Source: JAQUGA01 sp964521105 (GTDB lineage: Bacteria; Bacteroidota; Bacteroidia; Bacteroidales; WCHB1-69). From it: 9,389 nt of DNA. Every line of letters begins with the position of its first letter. Within the stretch, counting starts at the first letter, position 1. Positions 5,994-9,389 of this stretch are shown piece after piece. The notes beneath the pieces are model-generated. The model made no database searches. It saw only the letters and a list, made by a program, of their open reading frames with translations, and had not been told where the DNA came from. A program made the position numbers and the translations under genes. Location of the stretch: positions 1 to 9,389 of the forward strand of contig CAZFPO010000114.1 of NCBI GenBank assembly GCA_964521105.1, read 5' to 3'.

Positions 5994-6659
5994 TTATCGT
6001 TTCCCAAATATTGCACTTCCAATTCGCACCATAGTACTTCCCTCTTCAATTGCAATAGGATAATCGTCTGTCATACCCATCGAAATTTCACTAAAAAAAG
6101 GAGCTTCCTGAAAAAATTCAGTTTTTAAAGTCTGATAAATACTTGATAAATGAGAAAACTCTTTATGAATTTGAATTTTATCTTCGGTAAAGGTTGCCAT
6201 TCCCATAACTCCACATATTTGAACATTTTTCATTTTCAAAAAATCCTCGCTTAAAAGAATTTCTTTTGCTTCTTGCAAATCCAAACCGAACTTTGTTTCC
6301 TCCTCGGCAATGTAAAACTGTAACAAACAATTAATTATTCGGTTATTTTTAATGCCTTGTTTGTTAACTTCAAGCAATAATTTTAAGCTATCAATGCTAT
6401 GTATCATCGAAACAAATGGGGCAATATATTTTACCTTATTGGTTTGTAAATGTCCTATAAAATGCCATTCGATGTCTTTTGGCAAAGAATTATATTTTTC
6501 GTTTAATTCTTGAGCTTTGTTTTCGCCAAATACCCTTTGCCCGGCATCATAAACTTGCTGAATTATTTGGGTTGGTTTAGTTTTACTGACCGCTATTAAT
6601 TTTACGGTTTCTGGAAGTTGTTTAACAATGCTATTTAGCTGTTCTACAATGTGTTCCAT
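5994..6659 (-). CDS. yggS: YggS/PLPBP family pyridoxal phosphate homeostasis protein
   Basis: 221 residues, normal for the family, forming an alanine-racemase-like TIM barrel with no extra domain. The PLP lysine is Lys26 in LIAVSKTKP. Other hallmarks are FGENKAQE (44-51), WHFIGHLQTNK (65-75), KFGL in the middle, GVMGMAT, and SMGMTDDYPIAIEEGSTMVRIGSAIFG (from 193), whose Ser-Met-Gly-Met and Arg-Ile-Gly segments hold the cofactor phosphate in this family. Family knowledge: this is a cytoplasmic PLP carrier or buffer with no proven catalysis. Its loss disturbs vitamin B6 and amino-acid pools. The gene is read alone, divergent from the LTA-synthase-like gene across a 73-bp gap and convergent with ssb. 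The ATG at 6659 gives the typical N-terminus. Confidence 0.94.
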   Translation of the reverse strand: MEHIVEQLNSIVKQLPETVKLIAVSKTKPTQIIQQVYDAGQRVFGENKAQELNEKYNSLPKDIEWHFIGHLQTNKVKYIAPFVSMIHSIDSLKLLLEVNKQGIKNNRIINCLLQFYIAEEETKFGLDLQEAKEILLSEDFLKMKNVQICGVMGMATFTEDKIQIHKEFSHLSSIYQTLKTEFFQEAPFFSEISMGMTDDYPIAIEEGSTMVRIGSAIFGKR

Positions 6660-6679
6660 GTATAATATGCGTTTAAAAA

Positions 6680-6709
6680 TTTGTATGTCTGATTTTTTGA
6701 GTACGTTTG
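6680..6709 (+). promoter_or_regulatory. Bacteroidota-type promoter for the LTA-synthase-like gene
   Basis: TTTG (6680-6683) and TACGTTTG (6702-6709) match both boxes of the Bacteroidota primary sigma consensus (-33 TTTG, -7 TAnnTTTG), with an 18-nt spacer. Transcription would start near 6715, giving a leader of under 20 nt before the ATG at 6733. This supports that start over in-frame upstream ATGs. Confidence 0.7.
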
Positions 6710-6715
6710 TTGTTG

Positions 6716-6723
6716 CAAAACTA
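6716..6723 (-). promoter_or_regulatory. Probable -7 promoter box for yggS
   Basis: On the minus strand this reads TAGTTTTG, an exact match to TAnnTTTG, 56 nt upstream of the yggS start codon. No clear TTTG -33 box is seen at the expected distance, which would lie inside the divergent gene. Confidence 0.45.
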
Positions 6724-6732
6724 CAATTTAAT

Positions 6733-8592
6733 ATGAAACGATTATTTCTTTTTTTACTTAAATATCTTTTGTTTTGGCTTCTCTTTTTTAGCTTTTTTAG
6801 AATTTTATTTTTTGTATTTTATAATTCATTGATTCGTGCAGAATCCATTCCTTTTGTTGATGTATTAAAGGTTTTTTATAACGCTTTTTCTCTTGATTTA
6901 TCTTTTTGGGGCTATTTAATGATACTACCACTTTTTATACTTTTCATAAATATCTTTATCAACCGACCGATTTTTCAAACAATTTCAGATTGGTTAACCT
7001 ATTTTTATATTGTGCTGTGTAGCTTAATTTCCATGGGCGAAATTGGAATCTATGATGAATGGCGTACAAAACTGAATTACAAGGCGTTGATGTATCTTAA
7101 ACAACCTTCGGAAGTTTTTAATTCAATTTCTATCGGTCAATTTGTTTTATTGATATCAATTTTAATTATTGTAATAGCTTTTTGGATTTTTATTTACCGT
7201 AAGTGGTTTCGATATCCATATAAAATTAAAATTGCCAAAATCTGGCAAAAAATTTCATTTTTATTAATTTCTCCACTAGTACTCTTCTATTTTATTCGTG
7301 GAGGATTGCAAGGAATTCCCATTTCGCAAAGCGATGCTTGGTTTTCGAATTACCTGATTTTAAACGATGTGGCTGTTAATCCATCGTGGAATTTAATGGC
7401 AAATGTTATTAAAATGAAAGATTTTTTAAACGAAAATCCATTTGTTAGTTTTGATGATAAATATGCTCAAGAGATAATTGAGAATCTTCATACCGTTGAA
7501 AAAGATACTACTATTTCAATTCTTACTACAAATAAGCCAAATATTGTTTTAATTATTCTCGAAAGTTGGCCCGCAGGAGTAATCGAAAGCATAGGAGGCG
7601 ATAATTATATTACACCAAATTTTAACAAACTCGAAAAAGAAGGAATATTGTTCGATAATCTGTACTCCAGCGGAAATCGCTCTCAACAAGGCATGGCTTC
7701 CATATTTGGTGGTTTTCCGGCTATTCCAATAACCACACTTACCGAATATCCCGAAAAGTATTCGAGTTTACCAAGCCTTACAAAAATTTTAAATAAAAAT
7801 GGTTGGACAAGCTCGTTTTATTTTGGCGGTCAATTGCGATACGGAAACATTAAATCGTATATCATTTACAACGAGTTTAATCGAATAATTGAAGGTGAAA
7901 ATTTTGCAAACTCAGTGCCTCGCGGAAAACTTGGAGTGCACGATGAATTTCTGTTTGAACGAAACTTGAATGATTTAAAAAACGAAAAACAACCGTTTTT
8001 CTCGGTTATGTTTACTATGAGTTCACATTCGCCTTATGACCAACCAATTCAGAATATTATCAATAAAAATGTTACGGAACTCCCCTTTTTAAATTCGGTT
8101 TTTTACACCGACCATTCGTTGGGCGATTATTTTGCAAATGCTCGTAAACAACCATGGTTTTCAAACACCCTTTTTATTATTGTGTCTGACCACAGTCATG
8201 TTTCGCACAAAAATTATCCCTTACAAACTTTTGATTATCATCAAATTCCCATGCTATTTGTCGGAGATATTATTAAGCCAGAATTTAAAGGCACTAAATA
8301 TGAAAAAATTGCATCTCAAACCGATTTACCCAAAACGCTTCTAAAACAATTAAATTTAGATGCTTCCAATTTTTTTTGGTCGAAAAATTTGTTTAATCCC
8401 TATTCGCCCGAATTTGCCTATTTCGAGATGAACGAGGGACTTGGTTGGAAAACACCTAATGGATTATTTGTATATGATAAAATTCATGACAAATTTTTAC
8501 AAAAAGAATTGGATTCCGCCAATGCCGAAAAAACATTAATACAAGGAAAAGCATACTTGCAAGAAGTATTCAGACAGTTTTTGAATTTCTAA
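6733..8592 (+). CDS. LTA synthase-like membrane sulfatase-fold phosphotransferase
   Basis: 619 residues from the ATG at 6733. The frame is open from 6628, but those extra residues overlap yggS and the promoter and contain no domain. About five membrane segments fill residues 5-30, 55-76, 85-102, 137-156 and 174-192. An alkaline-phosphatase/sulfatase-fold domain follows, facing the periplasm (about 270-560). Family metal and active-site motifs are visible: Glu277 in IILESWP, Ser317 in GNRSQQG at the nucleophile position, His432 in SSHSPYD, and Asp486-His487 with His489 in VSDHSH. LtaS relatives move phosphoglycerol or related phospho-groups from phospholipid to envelope glycans. In Gram-negative Bacteroidota the acceptor is unknown, so no symbol is given. 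The nucleophile is usually Thr; Ser here is notable. rlmN follows 51 bp later in the same direction with no terminator between, so cotranscription is possible. Confidence 0.88.
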   Translation: MKRLFLFLLKYLLFWLLFFSFFRILFFVFYNSLIRAESIPFVDVLKVFYNAFSLDLSFWGYLMILPLFILFINIFINRPIFQTISDWLTYFYIVLCSLISMGEIGIYDEWRTKLNYKALMYLKQPSEVFNSISIGQFVLLISILIIVIAFWIFIYRKWFRYPYKIKIAKIWQKISFLLISPLVLFYFIRGGLQGIPISQSDAWFSNYLILNDVAVNPSWNLMANVIKMKDFLNENPFVSFDDKYAQEIIENLHTVEKDTTISILTTNKPNIVLIILESWPAGVIESIGGDNYITPNFNKLEKEGILFDNLYSSGNRSQQGMASIFGGFPAIPITTLTEYPEKYSSLPSLTKILNKNGWTSSFYFGGQLRYGNIKSYIIYNEFNRIIEGENFANSVPRGKLGVHDEFLFERNLNDLKNEKQPFFSVMFTMSSHSPYDQPIQNIINKNVTELPFLNSVFYTDHSLGDYFANARKQPWFSNTLFIIVSDHSHVSHKNYPLQTFDYHQIPMLFVGDIIKPEFKGTKYEKIASQTDLPKTLLKQLNLDASNFFWSKNLFNPYSPEFAYFEMNEGLGWKTPNGLFVYDKIHDKFLQKELDSANAEKTLIQGKAYLQEVFRQFLNF

Positions 8593-8643
8593 AAACATAT
8601 TTATTGTTCGTTATTCAGTACTTTTACAGCCTATATTTACAAA

Positions 8644-9389
8644 ATGATTAAAAAAGACATCAGAAAAATTGATCAACACGAACTTCTTGATTTTTTATTA
8701 AAACAAGGTGAAAAACCATTTCGTTTAAAACAAATCAACGAATGGCTTTGGAAAAAGGGAGTTCGTGATTTTGATTCGATGAAAAATTTATCATCAAAAT
8801 TATTGGAAGAGTTAAAAAAACAATTTTCGATAAATTGTTTAAAAACAAATGAGGTGATGACATCAAACGATGGTACCGTTAAATTTTCGTTTTTAACTTC
8901 GGATAACAAACTTACCGAAGGAGTGTTAATTCCATCGGGAAATCGCCGCACAGCTTGTATTTCTACGCAAGTTGGTTGTCCGTTGGCTTGTGGATTTTGC
9001 GCCACTGGTCAATCGGGTTTTGTGCGAAATTTAAACTTTGATGAAATTTTCGATGAATTATCCATCATACAAGAGTATTCTAACGCTAGCGATGGTGTTC
9101 AGTTGACAAACATTGTTATTATGGGAATGGGCGAACCTATGCTTAACTTTGACGAAACGCTTAAAATGATCGAAATTATTACTTCTCCAAATTATTGGGG
9201 AATGTCGCCCAAACGAATTACGCTTTCAACTGTTGGAATTATTAAAGGAATTTATGCATTTGCCGATTTAAACAATGGGGTTGAACTCGCCATTTCGCTT
9301 CATAATGCCATACAAGAACAGCGTTTAGAAATTATACCTGCAGCCTTTGCCAATCCCTTGGCTCAATTATCCGATGCTTTAAAATATTA
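8644..9389 (+). CDS. rlmN: RlmN, 23S rRNA (adenine-2503 C2) methyltransferase (3' partial)
   Basis: The reading frame runs from the ATG at 8644 through the right edge, giving 248 codons; families are about 340-380 residues, so roughly the last third is missing. The first ~100 residues are the RlmN accessory domain (KPFRLKQINEWLWKKG). The radical SAM cluster motif CPLACGFC supplies Cys112, Cys116 and Cys119. Cys105 (RTACISTQVG) sits seven residues before, matching the conserved cysteine of RlmN that takes part in the methyl-transfer mechanism. The second mechanistic cysteine would lie beyond the window. Further family motifs are MGMGEPMLNFDE, RITLSTVGI and LAISLHNA. Role: it methylates C2 of A2503 in 23S rRNA, and A37 in some tRNAs, using S-adenosylmethionine. 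The plasmid resistance relative Cfr is a paralogue, but nothing suggests it here. Confidence 0.93.
   Translation, partial: MIKKDIRKIDQHELLDFLLKQGEKPFRLKQINEWLWKKGVRDFDSMKNLSSKLLEELKKQFSINCLKTNEVMTSNDGTVKFSFLTSDNKLTEGVLIPSGNRRTACISTQVGCPLACGFCATGQSGFVRNLNFDEIFDELSIIQEYSNASDGVQLTNIVIMGMGEPMLNFDETLKMIEIITSPNYWGMSPKRITLSTVGIIKGIYAFADLNNGVELAISLHNAIQEQRLEIIPAAFANPLAQLSDALKY

Noticed and set aside
6628..6732. Upstream extension of the LTA-synthase-like reading frame to 6628
   Set aside because: The extra residues overlap the divergent yggS start and the promoter boxes and show no membrane or domain features. The ATG at 6733 begins a typical Lys/Arg plus hydrophobic N-terminus just downstream of the promoter.
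8593..8643. Dedicated promoter for rlmN (TACTTTTA or TATATTTA)
   Set aside because: Both lack the final G of the -7 consensus and have no properly spaced TTTG; read-through from the upstream gene is equally likely.
8673..9005. Antisense open frame inside rlmN, and similar small frames at 10-195, 182-415, 3764-4006 and 8132-8344
   Set aside because: All lie inside well-supported genes in other frames or strands, lack recognisable domains, and are expected by chance.
8944..9010. Cfr resistance methylase instead of RlmN
   Set aside because: The motifs (KPFRLKQINEWLWKKG, MGMGEPMLNFDE) and a housekeeping context fit chromosomal RlmN; there is no mobile element or resistance context.

Overview
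The window looks like chromosomal DNA of an AT-rich member of the Bacteroidota. Three things point there: a type IX secretion system (T9SS) gene group (type B sorted cell-surface adhesin, PorP/SprF protein, PorE-like OmpA protein), A-rich translation leaders without Shine-Dalgarno sequences, and a promoter that matches the Bacteroidota TTTG / TAnnTTTG consensus at both boxes. I cannot place it below phylum level with confidence.

Layout. Positions 1-1823 are the 3' part of a large surface protein made of HYR modules, five SprB-type repeats and a type B T9SS sorting domain. A terminator-like hairpin follows (about 1831-1868). Then porP/sprF-like (1989-2942) and a PorE-like TPR/beta-propeller/OmpA gene (2962-4965) form a tight pair closed by a strong terminator (4983-5017). 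A monocistronic short single-stranded DNA-binding protein gene follows (5183-5527), with its own -7 promoter box and a strong terminator. Positions 5586-5993 contain no gene; this stretch lies between convergent gene ends and is packed with small palindromes. The PLP-binding YggS gene is on the minus strand (5994-6659). It is divergent from an LTA-synthase-like membrane sulfatase-fold gene (6733-8592), and overlapping promoters lie between them. The rlmN gene (8644 onward) is cut by the right edge and encodes the radical SAM rRNA methylase.

How the genes fit together. The first three genes form a plausible functional unit: the adhesin is a T9SS client, the PorP/SprF protein is the partner type that type B clients need for secretion or attachment, and the OmpA-domain protein would anchor the assembly to peptidoglycan. 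The remaining genes are housekeeping or envelope genes with no evident link to it.

The most unusual part is the palindrome cluster at 5640-5901. Several hairpins share the same architecture and flanking words but have different stem sequences. Two of them sit inside a perfect 15-bp inverted repeat, which would fold as a three-way junction. This resembles a REP/BIME-like element or a structured RNA; which of these it is cannot be decided from this window.
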